Source of the DNA: Alteribacillus bidgolensis
Lineage (GTDB): Bacteria; Bacillota; Bacilli; Bacillales; Marinococcaceae
Reading direction: 5' to 3'
Assembly: GCF_002886255.1 (NCBI RefSeq)
Contig: NZ_KZ614149.1
Location: 2,232,001-2,296,000 of the forward strand
DNA length: 64,000 nucleotides
Shown: piece after piece, positions 34,882 to 43,935 of the stretch
Layout of the letters: every line of letters starts with the position of its first letter
Numbering within the stretch: the first letter of the stretch is position 1
Position numbers and translations under genes: made by a program
Notes under the pieces: generated by a model
Databases searched by the model: none
Told to the model about the DNA's origin: nothing
What the model saw: the letters and a program-made list of their open reading frames with translations, nothing else

Positions 34882-35265
34882 TTAATCTTCGCTAACCATT
34901 TCTTCATATTCTTCTGCTGACATTAATTCATCTAACTCTTCTTGATCTGTTGGTTCTACAACGATCATCCAAGCTTTTTCATATGGTGACTCGTTAACGA
35001 ATTCCGGTGAATCATCCAGTTCCTCATTCACTTCAACTACTTTTCCGCTGACAGGAGCATAAAGTTCAGAAACGGTTTTAACGGATTCCACACTGCCAAA
35101 CGGTTCGTCCGCTTTAACTTCATCGCCTTCTTCTGGCAATTCTACGAATACGATGTCTCCAAGTTCAGACTGAGCAAAATCAGTAATCCCAATTCGTACT
35201 TTTTCGCCTTCTTGTTTTACCCATTCATGTTCTTCTGAATACTTAAAGTCCTTCGGTAAATTCAT
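34882..35265 (-). CDS. gcvH: Glycine cleavage system H protein GcvH
   Basis: 127-residue lipoyl carrier. The lipoylated lysine lies in 'GSVESVKTVSELYAPVSG'; 'FAQSELGDIVFVELPE' and 'NESPYEKAWMIVVEP' are standard. In Bacillus it also relays lipoyl groups to other enzymes. The ATG at 35265 gives the B. subtilis length and sits 8 nt from GGAGG; two upstream in-frame starts are badly spaced. No gcvT or gcvP is in the window, matching the detached gcvH of B. subtilis. Confidence 0.96.
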   Translation of the reverse strand: MNLPKDFKYSEEHEWVKQEGEKVRIGITDFAQSELGDIVFVELPEEGDEVKADEPFGSVESVKTVSELYAPVSGKVVEVNEELDDSPEFVNESPYEKAWMIVVEPTDQEELDELMSAEEYEEMVSED

Positions 35266-35316
35266 CATATCAGCCTCCATTTTCAAAGTTCATGTTAAAT
35301 GAGAAAGACAAAACTT

Positions 35317-35676
35317 TTACTTATTCCATACTTCCTCAAATTGTTCTTCCTTAAACCCGACCGTAACTTTTTCGCCATCTGTAACAATCGGTCTTTTTAA
35401 CAGCATACCATCAGAAGCAAGGATGTCGAGCAATTCTGATTCATCTGCTGATTTTACTTTGTCTTTCAAACCGAGCTCCCGATACTTTTTACCGCTTGTG
35501 TTAAAAAATTTTTTCAATTCAAGCCCGCTTTTATTGTACAGATAAGCTAGTTGTTCTCGGTCTGGCGGGTTTTGGACAATGTCATGTTCATTATAAGGGA
35601 TATCCTTTTCGTCAAGCCAATTTTTTGCTTTGCGGCATGTTCCGCAGCGAGAATACCCATAATACGTCACTGCCAT
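35317..35676 (-). CDS. yusI: ArsC/Spx-family protein YusI
   Basis: 119-residue thioredoxin-fold protein of the ArsC/Spx group with 'YGYSRCGTCRKAKNWL' (Cys11, Cys14) and C-terminal 'MLLKRPIVTDGEKVTVGFKEEQFE'. The C-x-x-C could be a redox switch as in Spx, but it is YusI-like by length and position; function unknown. Upstream of gcvH on the same strand, 51 bp apart. Confidence 0.9.
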   Translation of the reverse strand: MAVTYYGYSRCGTCRKAKNWLDEKDIPYNEHDIVQNPPDREQLAYLYNKSGLELKKFFNTSGKKYRELGLKDKVKSADESELLDILASDGMLLKRPIVTDGEKVTVGFKEEQFEEVWNK

Positions 35677-35764
35677 AGTTTCCTTTCTCCTTTCCTACTC
35701 TGCATTCCTTCTCTATTATATCCAAATCTGCCATTTTTCTCGATAAAATTTTGATCCTGCATGC

Positions 35765-35792
35765 GAAAAAGCTCCGATAAACGGAGCTTTTT
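35765..35792. terminator. Terminator between yusI and the fad operon
   Basis: AAAAAGCTCCG and CGGAGCTTTTT around a short loop; T tracts on both strands. Stops transcription leaving fadE on the minus strand. Confidence 0.9.
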
Positions 35793-35881
35793 CAAATCAC
35801 TTAGCAGAGAGGAGAATGCCTTTCCGAAGAAAGGGAATATATATTTTTGGAGCTTAGAACGCTCCAAATTGTATAACAATT

Positions 35882-37666
35882 TTAAACGACATAACGCTCT
35901 GCATCCAGTACGCTGCCGGCAATTTGGCGCTTCAATGCAACGATGTTAGTCGGGGTGTGGCGGGTAAGCTTTCGAAGCATAGAGAGCATAGTACGCAGAT
36001 TATCTCCTTCTTCCATATGCACAAGCGACTCTTTTGCATTAGCTTCCAGCCGGTTCAGTGCTTCTTGACAGAAAACACGAGTCAGTAAAATTTTCATTTC
36101 TTCTTTGTCTGCCCCATTTTTATTGATAGCTTTTTCTGTTCGCAGAATGGCAGATTCCATCGAATAAATATCGCTTACGATATCTGCCACGTTCATCAAC
36201 AGCTCTTGCTCTTCTTCCAGAGATTTTCCATATTTTTGTGCACCGTTTCCAGCCACCATAAGAAATACTTTTTTAGCATTTTTTAATAGATATTTTTCTT
36301 TTTCCAGTGGAGCATCTCCAGGCTCTGCGGGCATCATCATCATCAGTTCTTCTTGAAGCCTTTGTGCTTTCTCTAGAAGCGGAAGGTCACCTTTCATCGC
36401 TTTTCGCATAATCGTCCCCGGAACGAGCAGGCGGTTAATTTCGTTTGTTCCTTCAAAAATACGATTAATACGAGAATCTCTATAAATGGTTTCTACTTCA
36501 TATTCAGACATAAATCCGTAGCCGCCGTGAATTTGAACGGCTTCATCTGCTGCGAAATCTAAAGTTTCTGAACCTGCAAATTTATTTAAAGAACATTCAA
36601 TCGCGTATTCTGCAATAGAAGTAGCTACTTTTCCGCCGTCTTCCTGTTCTTCGTCAGAGAGCTTGCCGAGCTGCTCTTCAAAAAGTCCGCCCGTACGGTA
36701 AATGGAGCTTTCTAAAGCATAGGTTTCAGATGCCATCGTTCCTAATTTCTCTTGGATCACTCTAAATTGACCGATTGGCGTTTTAAACTGCTTTCTCTCG
36801 TTTGCATAAGCAGAAGCTAACTCAATTGCACGTTTCGCCCCGCCGACACAGCCTACCCCAAGCTTATAACGTCCGACATTTAAAATATTAAAGGCGATCA
36901 CATGGCCGCGCCCTGCTTCTCCAAGCAGATTTTCTTTTGGAACTTTTACATCCTCTAGAAGCAATGTCCGCGTAGACGACCCTTTAATCCCCATTTTCTT
37001 TTCTTCTGGACCAGTTGATACGCCTTCAAATTCACGTTCAACGATAAAGGCTGTAAAATGCTCCCCGTCAATCTTTGCGTATACAATGAAAATGTCAGCA
37101 AAAGCAGAGTTTGTAATCCATTGCTTTTCCCCATTTAGAATATAATGAGTACCTTCTTCATTTAAGACAGCCGTAGTTTTAGCTCCTAAAGCATCTGACC
37201 CTGAGCTTGGCTCTGTTAACGCGTATGCTGCAATTTTCTCCCCCGTTGCCAGTGCTGGCAAGTATTGTTTCTTCTGTTCTTCGTTTCCGAAAAAGACGAT
37301 CGGCAGCGACCCAATACCGACATGTGCGCCGTAACTTAATGAAAAAGCGCCAGCACGAGAAAACTTCTCCGTAATAAGCGAGGAGCTGATTTTATCAAGA
37401 CCAAGACCACTGTACTTTTCGGGAACGTCTGCTCCAAGAAGCCCGAGTTCGCCTGCTTTTTCTAACAGACGCCGTGAAATGTCAAATTGATGATTTTCTA
37501 TTTTTTCCGCCTCTGGAACGACCTCGCCCACGACAAAGTCTTCGGTTGTTTTTGCAATCATTTTGTGTTCTTCGCTAAAATCTTCCGGCGTAAATACTTG
37601 TTTTGGCTTTACTTCCTCTACTAAAAATCCTCCGCCTTTTAAACCAAGATCAACTGTACTGCTCAT
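35882..37666 (-). CDS. fadE: Acyl-CoA dehydrogenase FadE
   Basis: 594-residue FAD enzyme for the first oxidation of beta-oxidation. Segments include 'YALTEPSSGSDALGAKT' (FAD/substrate), 'WITNSAFADIFIVYAKI', 'QIHGGYGFMSEYEVETIYRDSRI' and the 'FEGTNEINR' catalytic-loop region. The ATG at 37666 has GGAGG and gives exactly the length I recall for B. subtilis FadE; the frame to 37738 is spurious. Third gene of fadN-fadA-fadE. Confidence 0.95.
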   Translation of the reverse strand: MSSTVDLGLKGGGFLVEEVKPKQVFTPEDFSEEHKMIAKTTEDFVVGEVVPEAEKIENHQFDISRRLLEKAGELGLLGADVPEKYSGLGLDKISSSLITEKFSRAGAFSLSYGAHVGIGSLPIVFFGNEEQKKQYLPALATGEKIAAYALTEPSSGSDALGAKTTAVLNEEGTHYILNGEKQWITNSAFADIFIVYAKIDGEHFTAFIVEREFEGVSTGPEEKKMGIKGSSTRTLLLEDVKVPKENLLGEAGRGHVIAFNILNVGRYKLGVGCVGGAKRAIELASAYANERKQFKTPIGQFRVIQEKLGTMASETYALESSIYRTGGLFEEQLGKLSDEEQEDGGKVATSIAEYAIECSLNKFAGSETLDFAADEAVQIHGGYGFMSEYEVETIYRDSRINRIFEGTNEINRLLVPGTIMRKAMKGDLPLLEKAQRLQEELMMMMPAEPGDAPLEKEKYLLKNAKKVFLMVAGNGAQKYGKSLEEEQELLMNVADIVSDIYSMESAILRTEKAINKNGADKEEMKILLTRVFCQEALNRLEANAKESLVHMEEGDNLRTMLSMLRKLTRHTPTNIVALKRQIAGSVLDAERYVV

Positions 37667-37703
37667 GTTTTCTACCTCCAATAGTTTATAATATTGGGAG
37701 GCT

Positions 37704-37728
37704 GGGAGGAAAAAGGTGCTGTCCTCCC
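37704..37728 (-). promoter_or_regulatory. Stem-loop between fadA and fadE
   Basis: GGGAGGA (37704-37710) pairs with TCCTCCC (37722-37728) in the 86-bp gap between fadA and fadE. Possibly an mRNA stability or processing element. Confidence 0.35.
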
Positions 37729-37752
37729 GGTTCCCCATTTTTCCGAATTTCT

Positions 37753-38931
37753 TTACAATAATTCAAAAACCCCGGCAGCTCCCATTCCTCCGCCAATACA
37801 CATCGTTACTACGCCAAATTGTTCATTTCTTCTTTTCATTTCATTCATCAAACTGAGTGTGAGTTTTGTTCCCGTACATCCAAGCGGGTGACCGAGGGCA
37901 ATCGCTCCGCCGTTCACATTTACTTTGTCATGGTCAAGGTTTAATTCTCTTATAACTTGAAGTGATTGCGACGCAAATGCTTCATTTAACTCAAATAGTC
38001 CTATATCCTCTATTTCCAAACCGGCTATCTTCACTGCTTTTGGTATCGCTTCAACTGGGCCGATCCCCATCACTTCGGGTCTGACGCCAGCTACTGCAAA
38101 AGAGTGAAATTTTAAAATAGGGGTAAGTCCTTCCGCTTGTGCTTTTTCTTTTTCCATTAACAAGACAGAGGCAGCGCCGTCACTCATTTGTGAAGCATTT
38201 CCGGCCGTAACGGATCCTTTTGGGTGAAAAGCAGGTTTTAACTGACTAAGTGTCTCTGTTGTCGTTCCCGGGCGCACCCCTTCATCACAAGTAAATCTCA
38301 CCTGCTCTTCGTTTACTTTGTTATTATCTCCGACAGAACGCAAGGTCACATTTACAGGGACAATTTCTTCATCAAACTTACCTACTTCCATTGCTTTGGC
38401 AGCCCGCCGATGACTTTCTGCTGCAAAAGCATCTTGATCTTCTCTAGAAACACCGAATTCGTTCGCTACTTGTTCAGCCGTATAGCCCATTCCCATATAA
38501 TATTCTGGTGCTTCGTCTACAAGCGTTGGGTTTGGGGCGATAACATGGCCTCCCATTGGAATAAGACTCATCGACTCTGCCCCGCCAGAAATAATTGCAT
38601 TGGAATGCCCCAGCATTATACGTTCCGCTCCATACGCAATGCTTTGTAACCCTGAAGAGCAATATCTATTAATGGTGATCGCAGGTACGGTATGAGGCAG
38701 ACCTGCAAGGGCCGAAATATTTCTCGCCAGATTCATTCCTTGTTCTGCTTCCGGCATGGCACACCCTATAATGACATCTTCGACGATCGTCGGATCTGTA
38801 TCTCCTGCACGTTTTAATGTCTCTTTCACTGTAAGCGCACCATAATCATCAGGCCTGGCGTTTGCGAGTGTTCCTCTTTTTGCTTTTCCTACCGGTGTTC
38901 TTGCTCCGGATACGATAACCGCTTCTTTCAC
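37753..38931 (-). CDS. fadA: Acetyl-CoA acyltransferase (thiolase) FadA
   Basis: 392-residue thiolase completing beta-oxidation. Nucleophile Cys91 in 'NRYCSSGLQSIAYG', 'NGGAIALGHPLGCTGTKLTL' with the catalytic His, and the C-terminal 'MCIGGGMGAAGVFEL' with the second Cys. 32 bp after fadN. Confidence 0.96.
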   Translation of the reverse strand: MKEAVIVSGARTPVGKAKRGTLANARPDDYGALTVKETLKRAGDTDPTIVEDVIIGCAMPEAEQGMNLARNISALAGLPHTVPAITINRYCSSGLQSIAYGAERIMLGHSNAIISGGAESMSLIPMGGHVIAPNPTLVDEAPEYYMGMGYTAEQVANEFGVSREDQDAFAAESHRRAAKAMEVGKFDEEIVPVNVTLRSVGDNNKVNEEQVRFTCDEGVRPGTTTETLSQLKPAFHPKGSVTAGNASQMSDGAASVLLMEKEKAQAEGLTPILKFHSFAVAGVRPEVMGIGPVEAIPKAVKIAGLEIEDIGLFELNEAFASQSLQVIRELNLDHDKVNVNGGAIALGHPLGCTGTKLTLSLMNEMKRRNEQFGVVTMCIGGGMGAAGVFELL

Positions 38932-38963
38932 CAGCTATCCCCTCCATTTCTATTTCTGTTAGA

Positions 38964-41351
38964 TTAATTGCGTAATGGTTTGCCTTTCGTTAACATATGC
39001 TGCATCCGCTGCTGGGATTTTGGCTCACCAACAAGGCTTAAGAAAGCTTCTCTTTCAAGGTCTAATAAATACTGTTCGTCAACAAGTGTTCCTTTTGGCA
39101 CCCTGCCGCCTGCAAGCACAAATGCAAGTTTTTCAGCAATTTTCACGTCATGTTCAGAGACCATTCCTCCAAACTGGAGGGTTTTTGCCCCAAGCTTCAT
39201 TGCTGCATAGCCCGTTTCACCTACTACTGGCACCTTTTTACGCTGCGGTGGAACGTATCCTTTTTCGTATAAATGAATAGCTTGTTGTTTGGCGTAATAA
39301 ATCGTATGATCTCCATTAACAATAACGTCGTCTCTGTCACTTAAAAATCCGTTATCGCGTGCTTCATCTGCAGAAGTGGAGACTTTAGCCATTGCGATTT
39401 TTTCAAACACTTTATTTGCAGCAGCCAATAGTTTTGCACTTTCGTCCTGAGGGAGATTTTCGATATGGCGAAGATACAGTTCTTTATTTCCTCCCCCGCC
39501 AGGAATTAAGCCAACTCCAGTTTCGACAAGACCCATATACGTTTCTGATGCAGCCTGAACGCTTGCTGAAGGAAGACAAATTTCAGCTCCTCCGCCAAGA
39601 GACATACCATGTGGTGCCGCCACCACAGGACGTTTTGCGTATTTAATATTTGACATAGCTATTTGGAACTGACGGACAACCATGTCGATTTCGATAAAGT
39701 TATCATCTTGTGCTTCCATTAAAATCATCATTAAATTGGCGCCAACACAAAAGTTTTTGCCATGGTTTCCGATTACAAGTCCTTTAAAATTTTTCTCTAC
39801 TTCCTCAATAGACTGGTTAATCATTTGCAAGATATCTAATCCAATTGAATTGTTAGGAGAATGAAACTCAAGGCAAGCTATATCATCACCGATATCGATT
39901 AAACTTGCTCCTGCATTTTTTCTTATAACAGCATTATTATTTTTTAACTTTTGCAAGTTAATCTCTTTTTTATTTATATCTTTTTTCCGGTATTCTCCGT
40001 TGTGATAATATTCGTCGGGATTTTTATAAAACGTGTGAACACCTTTTTCCAGTATTCCTTTTACCCATGAAGGTACTTTTTCACCTTCTGCTTCCATACG
40101 CTCTACCGATGTTTCTACTCCAATGGCATCCCATGTTTCAAATGGCCCCATTTCCCAGCCAAATCCCCACTTAATTGCTTCATCAATAGCTGCAATGTTA
40201 TTTGCAATCTCACTGCTTTTTTCGGCAGAATACAACAGCACCGGTTTCATAATATTCCAAACAAGCTTTCCTGCTTCGTCGTCTGTATATACAAGCGCTT
40301 TCAGTTTATCACTTAACGTTTTTTCTTGTTTTGCCTGCTCTGTAGAGGCTGTTTTTATTCTTTTTCTCGTTTCATATTCAAAGGTCTCAAGATTCAGTTC
40401 TAGTATTTCCGTTCCTTTTTCTCCTTTTTGTTTCTTATAAAATCCCTGTCCTGCTTTACTCCCAATCCAGCCTTTGTCTGCCATTTCTTTCATAAAAGCA
40501 GGCGGATCAAATACTTCCTTTTCTTCTCCTTCTACTTGGTCATACACATTTTTGGCCACATGAAGGAATGTATCGAGCCCTACGACATCCAGGGTTCGAA
40601 AAGTAGCGCTTTTTGGCCGTCCTATAACAGAACCCGTAACAGAATCAATCTCCCCTATGGACCAGCCGCCTTCCATCATCTCGCGTACTGTTACTAATAA
40701 ACCGTATGTGCCGATTCGGTTTCCAATAAAATTAGGAGTGTCTTTCGCCTCTACCACGCCTTTTCCAAGTGTATCCTCAGAAAACTTTTTCATAAATTCC
40801 AGTATTTCTGGATCTGTTTTTTCGTTTGGTATGATTTCAAGCAATTTTAAGTAACGCGGCGGGTTAAAAAAATGAGTTCCTAAAAAGTGGGAGCGAAACT
40901 CTTCGGATCGCCCTTGTGCCATAGTATTGATGGAAATGCCGGAAGTATTTGAACTAACAATAGCATGAGGTTGTCGGTACGCTTCCACCTTTTCTAATAC
41001 TTGCTTTTTCACTTCTACATTTTCCACTACTGCTTCAATAATCCAATCTGCTTCCTGTAATCGATGTAAATCGTCTTCCAAATTTCCCGCTTCAATACGA
41101 GAGAGATTAGTTTTCGTTGTTAACGGAGCCGGTTTCTGCTTCTTTAATTGTTTTAAACTCTGCCCGCTTAAGCGGTTGCGCACCTTTTTATCTTCTATGG
41201 TAAGGCCTTTTGCTTTTTCTTCATCCGTCCGTTCTTTAGGCACAATATCCAATAGAAGAACCGAAATACCTACATTAGCAAGATGAGCGGCAATACTTGC
41301 TCCCATTACCCCGGAACCAAGGACCGCAGCTGTATTTATGCTGCCTTTCAT
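38964..41351 (-). CDS. fadN: 3-hydroxyacyl-CoA dehydrogenase / enoyl-CoA hydratase FadN
   Basis: 795-residue bifunctional enzyme. The N-terminal half is the NAD-dependent dehydrogenase ('AAVLGSGVMGASIAAHLANVG', 'SSNTSGISI', 'GTHFFNPPRYLKLLEIIP'); the C-terminal half is crotonase-like ('VIGNHGKNFCVGANL', 'AAPHGMSLGGGAEICLPS'). This domain order is the Bacillus YusL/FadN type, opposite to E. coli FadB. First gene of the operon, under two FadR-like operators. Ribosome site GAAGGAGG. Confidence 0.96.
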   Translation of the reverse strand: MKGSINTAAVLGSGVMGASIAAHLANVGISVLLLDIVPKERTDEEKAKGLTIEDKKVRNRLSGQSLKQLKKQKPAPLTTKTNLSRIEAGNLEDDLHRLQEADWIIEAVVENVEVKKQVLEKVEAYRQPHAIVSSNTSGISINTMAQGRSEEFRSHFLGTHFFNPPRYLKLLEIIPNEKTDPEILEFMKKFSEDTLGKGVVEAKDTPNFIGNRIGTYGLLVTVREMMEGGWSIGEIDSVTGSVIGRPKSATFRTLDVVGLDTFLHVAKNVYDQVEGEEKEVFDPPAFMKEMADKGWIGSKAGQGFYKKQKGEKGTEILELNLETFEYETRKRIKTASTEQAKQEKTLSDKLKALVYTDDEAGKLVWNIMKPVLLYSAEKSSEIANNIAAIDEAIKWGFGWEMGPFETWDAIGVETSVERMEAEGEKVPSWVKGILEKGVHTFYKNPDEYYHNGEYRKKDINKKEINLQKLKNNNAVIRKNAGASLIDIGDDIACLEFHSPNNSIGLDILQMINQSIEEVEKNFKGLVIGNHGKNFCVGANLMMILMEAQDDNFIEIDMVVRQFQIAMSNIKYAKRPVVAAPHGMSLGGGAEICLPSASVQAASETYMGLVETGVGLIPGGGGNKELYLRHIENLPQDESAKLLAAANKVFEKIAMAKVSTSADEARDNGFLSDRDDVIVNGDHTIYYAKQQAIHLYEKGYVPPQRKKVPVVGETGYAAMKLGAKTLQFGGMVSEHDVKIAEKLAFVLAGGRVPKGTLVDEQYLLDLEREAFLSLVGEPKSQQRMQHMLTKGKPLRN

Positions 41352-41372
41352 CGTTTTCCTCCTTCTTTAATT

Positions 41373-41390
41373 TGAATGAATACTCATTCA
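41373..41390. promoter_or_regulatory. FadR (YsiA) operator 1
   Basis: TGAATGAATACTCATTCA, a full palindrome matching the B. subtilis FadR consensus TGAATGA-N-TA-N-TCATTCA. It lies between the fadN promoter and start codon; derepression by long-chain acyl-CoA is expected. Confidence 0.88.
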
Positions 41391-41411
41391 AATTTGTCTT
41401 AAAAAATATAA

Positions 41412-41425
41412 TGAATAATCGTTCA
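41412..41425. promoter_or_regulatory. FadR-like operator 2
   Basis: TGAATAATCGTTCA, a second, shorter FadR-type palindrome 21 bp from operator 1 and close to the predicted transcription start. Confidence 0.65.
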
Positions 41426-41436
41426 GTTCTATTAAT

Positions 41437-41465
41437 ACTATAAAAGATTTTCTCTATTTTGACAA
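41437..41465 (-). promoter_or_regulatory. Promoter of fadN-fadA-fadE
   Basis: Minus-strand TTGTCA (41465-41460) and TATAGT (41442-41437) with a 17-bp spacer. Both FadR sites lie just downstream. Confidence 0.7.
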
Positions 41466-41486
41466 TAGAAAAGACAGAAAATTTAA

Positions 41487-41556
41487 ATGAGAAAACTTCG
41501 CTTGCCGCCAAATCTTTATGCCTAAGTCGAGTTTTGCTTATACTTTGATCCCTAAA
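41487..41556. repeat. Hairpin repeat family A
   Basis: GAGAAAACTTCGCTTGCCGC, AAATCTTTATGCC, AAGTCGAGTTTTGC and TTATACTTTGATCCC: start, loop, right arm and tail of the family consensus in order. Confidence 0.65.
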
Positions 41557-41654
41557 GGAAAATAATCAGTTTCGACTTCTCTCTTATGATATGCATATTG
41601 TCTGTTAGAGGTTTACATACTAACTATCGTATATTAAAAAGGAGGAATGTATAA

Positions 41655-41927
41655 ATGGATCAACAGCAGCAGCAAAACCAAAACCAGCAGCAAGTCATGC
41701 CTCAGCCCCCCCAGCATGTTACTGTAAAAGACCACTTGTACCTTTCTGACATGCTTAGTTGGAATTTAAATGCAGCAAAAAAAGCTGCTTTTTTTGCCAA
41801 ACAGTGTACAGATATGGATATTAAGCAGGAGTTAGAAAAAACAGCTCAGATGCATGAACGGCATTATCAGCAGTTAATAACACATCTTCAATCAGGCAAC
41901 CAGCCCATACAGCCAAATACCAATTAA
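41655..41927 (+). CDS. Small Gln-rich CotF-like spore protein
   Basis: 90 residues: a Gln/Asn/Pro-rich N-terminal tail, then a helical segment 'DHLYLSDMLSWNLNAAKKAAFFA' plus 'MHERHYQQLITHL', like a half ferritin-like CotF unit, and a polar Asn-rich tail. Similar short proteins (YusN and relatives) occur next to CotF-domain genes in spore formers. AAGGAGG ribosome site; 16 bp before the next gene, so an operon. Confidence 0.7.
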   Translation: MDQQQQQNQNQQQVMPQPPQHVTVKDHLYLSDMLSWNLNAAKKAAFFAKQCTDMDIKQELEKTAQMHERHYQQLITHLQSGNQPIQPNTN

Positions 41928-41943
41928 AGAGGAGGTTTAAAAG

Positions 41944-42279
41944 ATGCCTGGATCAAACAAAATTCAAAACCCCAAAACAGAAGTACCGCAAACTCCCGAA
42001 ATGAATGATCATGATTTCTTAAATGATATGTTAACAACCGAAAAGTACATGACAGATTCATACAGCACCGCTATGAATGAAGCTAGTCACCAAGATCTTT
42101 ATAACGATATTTCCATATTTTTTAACGAGACTCAAAATGTCCAGCGTGATTTATTTAATCTAATGTTTGAAAAAGGGTGGTACAGCTTTGAAGCTGCCGA
42201 TCAGCAAACCATGGATCAAACCTTTCAGCAGTTCAGTGGATATAACAGCCAGCTTCCGACTGGAGGAATGACACAATAA
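41944..42279 (+). CDS. CotF-family spore coat protein
   Basis: 111 residues with a coat F domain: 'MNDHDFLNDMLTTEKYMTDSYSTAMNEASHQDLYNDI' helix region followed by 'ETQNVQRDLFNLMFEKGWY'. The D/H-rich helical pair is typical of coat F/DUF domains with ferritin-like fold. Ribosome site GAGGAGG; ends before a strong terminator. Confidence 0.8.
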   Translation: MPGSNKIQNPKTEVPQTPEMNDHDFLNDMLTTEKYMTDSYSTAMNEASHQDLYNDISIFFNETQNVQRDLFNLMFEKGWYSFEAADQQTMDQTFQQFSGYNSQLPTGGMTQ

Positions 42280-42289
42280 TCTACAATTG

Positions 42290-42325
42290 AATGGAGCTGT
42301 CCCAAGCGGGCAGCTCCTTTTTTTT
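42290..42325 (+). terminator. Terminator of the coat gene pair
   Basis: GGAGCTG...CAGCTCC hairpin with internal CCC/GGG pairs, followed by eight T. Confidence 0.88.
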
Positions 42326-42407
42326 CGATTGAATAAACAAACCCTTGTTCCTTAGGCACAAGAACAAGATGGCGAACGACGTATGTTTCCTATCTAACGA
42401 ATCCATT

Positions 42408-42697
42408 TCATAAGTGCTATTTTGATTATCAAAAACGAAATGATATCGATTGTAGCGGAAGGCGCGACTCCTGCGAGATAAGCTTGAGCTGAGGACCCCG
42501 CAGGCAGCTTGCTGCCGAGGAGGCTGAAGCCAAGTCCGCGCAAAGAAAATACGAGTACGAACAAAGTGAATTGGAGTAGATGTCGCGCTTTGCCCGAGGG
42601 TGAAAGAGTCCGCCTGAAGCGAAAATCGAATGATAACGAGGGGATGTTATATAATGTTCGTTTATAATGATATAGAAATGAATGATGAAATTCATTC
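42408..42697 (-). mobile_element. Repeat B, copy 2 (inverted relative to copy 1)
   Basis: Same element as 34440-34724 in opposite orientation. The end ATATAATGTTCGTTT (42649-42663) is intact; the other terminal repeat has drifted (AAACGAAATGATAT). The identical flanks beyond the inverted repeats suggest duplication of a larger unit or a longer element than the repeats mark. Confidence 0.72.
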
Positions 42698-42858
42698 TTA
42701 CAGAATAAAAATTTTTTTAATTCTTTTTCCTCTCTTTTTATGTTTTTAAACCTTTTTTCGAAAGTTTTTTTGAAAAATTTTTTAGGCTTCTATCACTTGT
42801 CTTATCTGACTTACAGCATTTATTGGATATTGAAGCTTAAATTTTTTTATTTGTAGAG

Positions 42859-42884
42859 GTTTATTTAAAATTTTACTTGGGTAT
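42859..42884 (+). promoter_or_regulatory. Sigma-B-type promoter of ectD
   Basis: GTTTAT and GGGTAT with 14 bp between match the sigma-B pattern GTTTAA-N12-15-GGGWAW. The ectD start is about 60 bp downstream. A general-stress promoter would suit a gene for an osmoprotectant and heat protectant. Confidence 0.65.
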
Positions 42885-42945
42885 CAGACCTAACGACTCG
42901 CCATTTTCATTAAAATCTATTTAGTGGAAAAGGAGTGATGGTGTA

Positions 42946-43890
42946 ATGGCAGTCGATAGATACCCTTCCAGACAAGGTCAACAGGCAAAAATTATGGAAA
43001 GACAAGACCCTGTAATTCACCGTAACCCCGAATTCGCAGATGGTCCTTTAACGGAACAGGACTTAAAAGGTTTTGAAGAAAATGGCTACTTAATGTTTGA
43101 AAAACTTTTTAACGATGACGAAGTAGCTATTATGAAAAGCGAGTTGCGGCGCACGATGGACCTCAATCAAGAAAGAAATGCAGACGACGTGATTAAAGAA
43201 CCCGGAAGTAATGAAATTCGGTCCGTGTTTGAAATTCACAAAGACAGCGGTTTCTTTCAGGCGTTATCCAAAAACCATCGTATTGTGAAAGCAGCCCAGC
43301 AGCTGTTAGGCAGCCAAGTTTATATCACACAGTCCCGAATAAATTTTAAACCAGGCTTTAAAGGTAAGGAGTTTTACTGGCATTCGGACTTTGAGACTTG
43401 GCACATAGAAGATGGCATGCCTAATATGCGAGCGGTAAGCTGCTCGATCATTCTAACGGATAACTATGAGTATAATGGCCCGCTCATGTTAATTCCTGGT
43501 TCCCAAAAATGGTACGTATCCTGCCCTGGTGAAACACCTGAAGATAATTACAAATCTTCGCTGCAAAAACAAGAAACTGGGGTACCGGATAATGAAAGCA
43601 TGAAATGGCTTGTGGATCAAGCAAATGGAAGAATTGACCGGGCAACTGGACCTGCCGGCTCTGTATTGTTCTTTGAATGCAATACAATGCACGGATCTGC
43701 CGGCAATATTTCACCGTATCCGCGCAGTAACGTTTTCTTTGTATTTAATTCGATTGAAAACAAACTCACTAACCCATATTCCGGCCAGTCTCCGCGTCCA
43801 GAATTCCTTGCAAACCGGGAAGATATTAAGCCTATTACACCGAACAAAGACCGTTTACAAACCTTTACTAGTCGAATTGCTAGAAGATAA
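42946..43890 (+). CDS. ectD: Ectoine hydroxylase EctD
   Basis: Fe(II)/2-oxoglutarate dioxygenase that converts ectoine to 5-hydroxyectoine. 314 residues. The iron triad is H146, D148 ('WHSDFETWH') and H249 ('NTMHGSAGNIS'), and the EctD signature 'FYWHSDFETWHIEDGMPNMR' is intact. EctD needs ectoine from EctABC, which is not within this window, so the gene stands alone with its own promoter and terminator. Strong evidence that the host is salt-adapted. Ribosome site AAAAGGAGTGATG. Confidence 0.97.
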   Translation: MAVDRYPSRQGQQAKIMERQDPVIHRNPEFADGPLTEQDLKGFEENGYLMFEKLFNDDEVAIMKSELRRTMDLNQERNADDVIKEPGSNEIRSVFEIHKDSGFFQALSKNHRIVKAAQQLLGSQVYITQSRINFKPGFKGKEFYWHSDFETWHIEDGMPNMRAVSCSIILTDNYEYNGPLMLIPGSQKWYVSCPGETPEDNYKSSLQKQETGVPDNESMKWLVDQANGRIDRATGPAGSVLFFECNTMHGSAGNISPYPRSNVFFVFNSIENKLTNPYSGQSPRPEFLANREDIKPITPNKDRLQTFTSRIARR

Positions 43891-43900
43891 GTTAGAACAG

Positions 43901-43935
43901 AGGCTGCCCTTCACATGTCAAGGGCAGCTTTTTTT
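43901..43935 (+). terminator. Terminator of ectD
   Basis: GCTGCCCT/AGGGCAGC hairpin followed by seven T. Confidence 0.9.
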
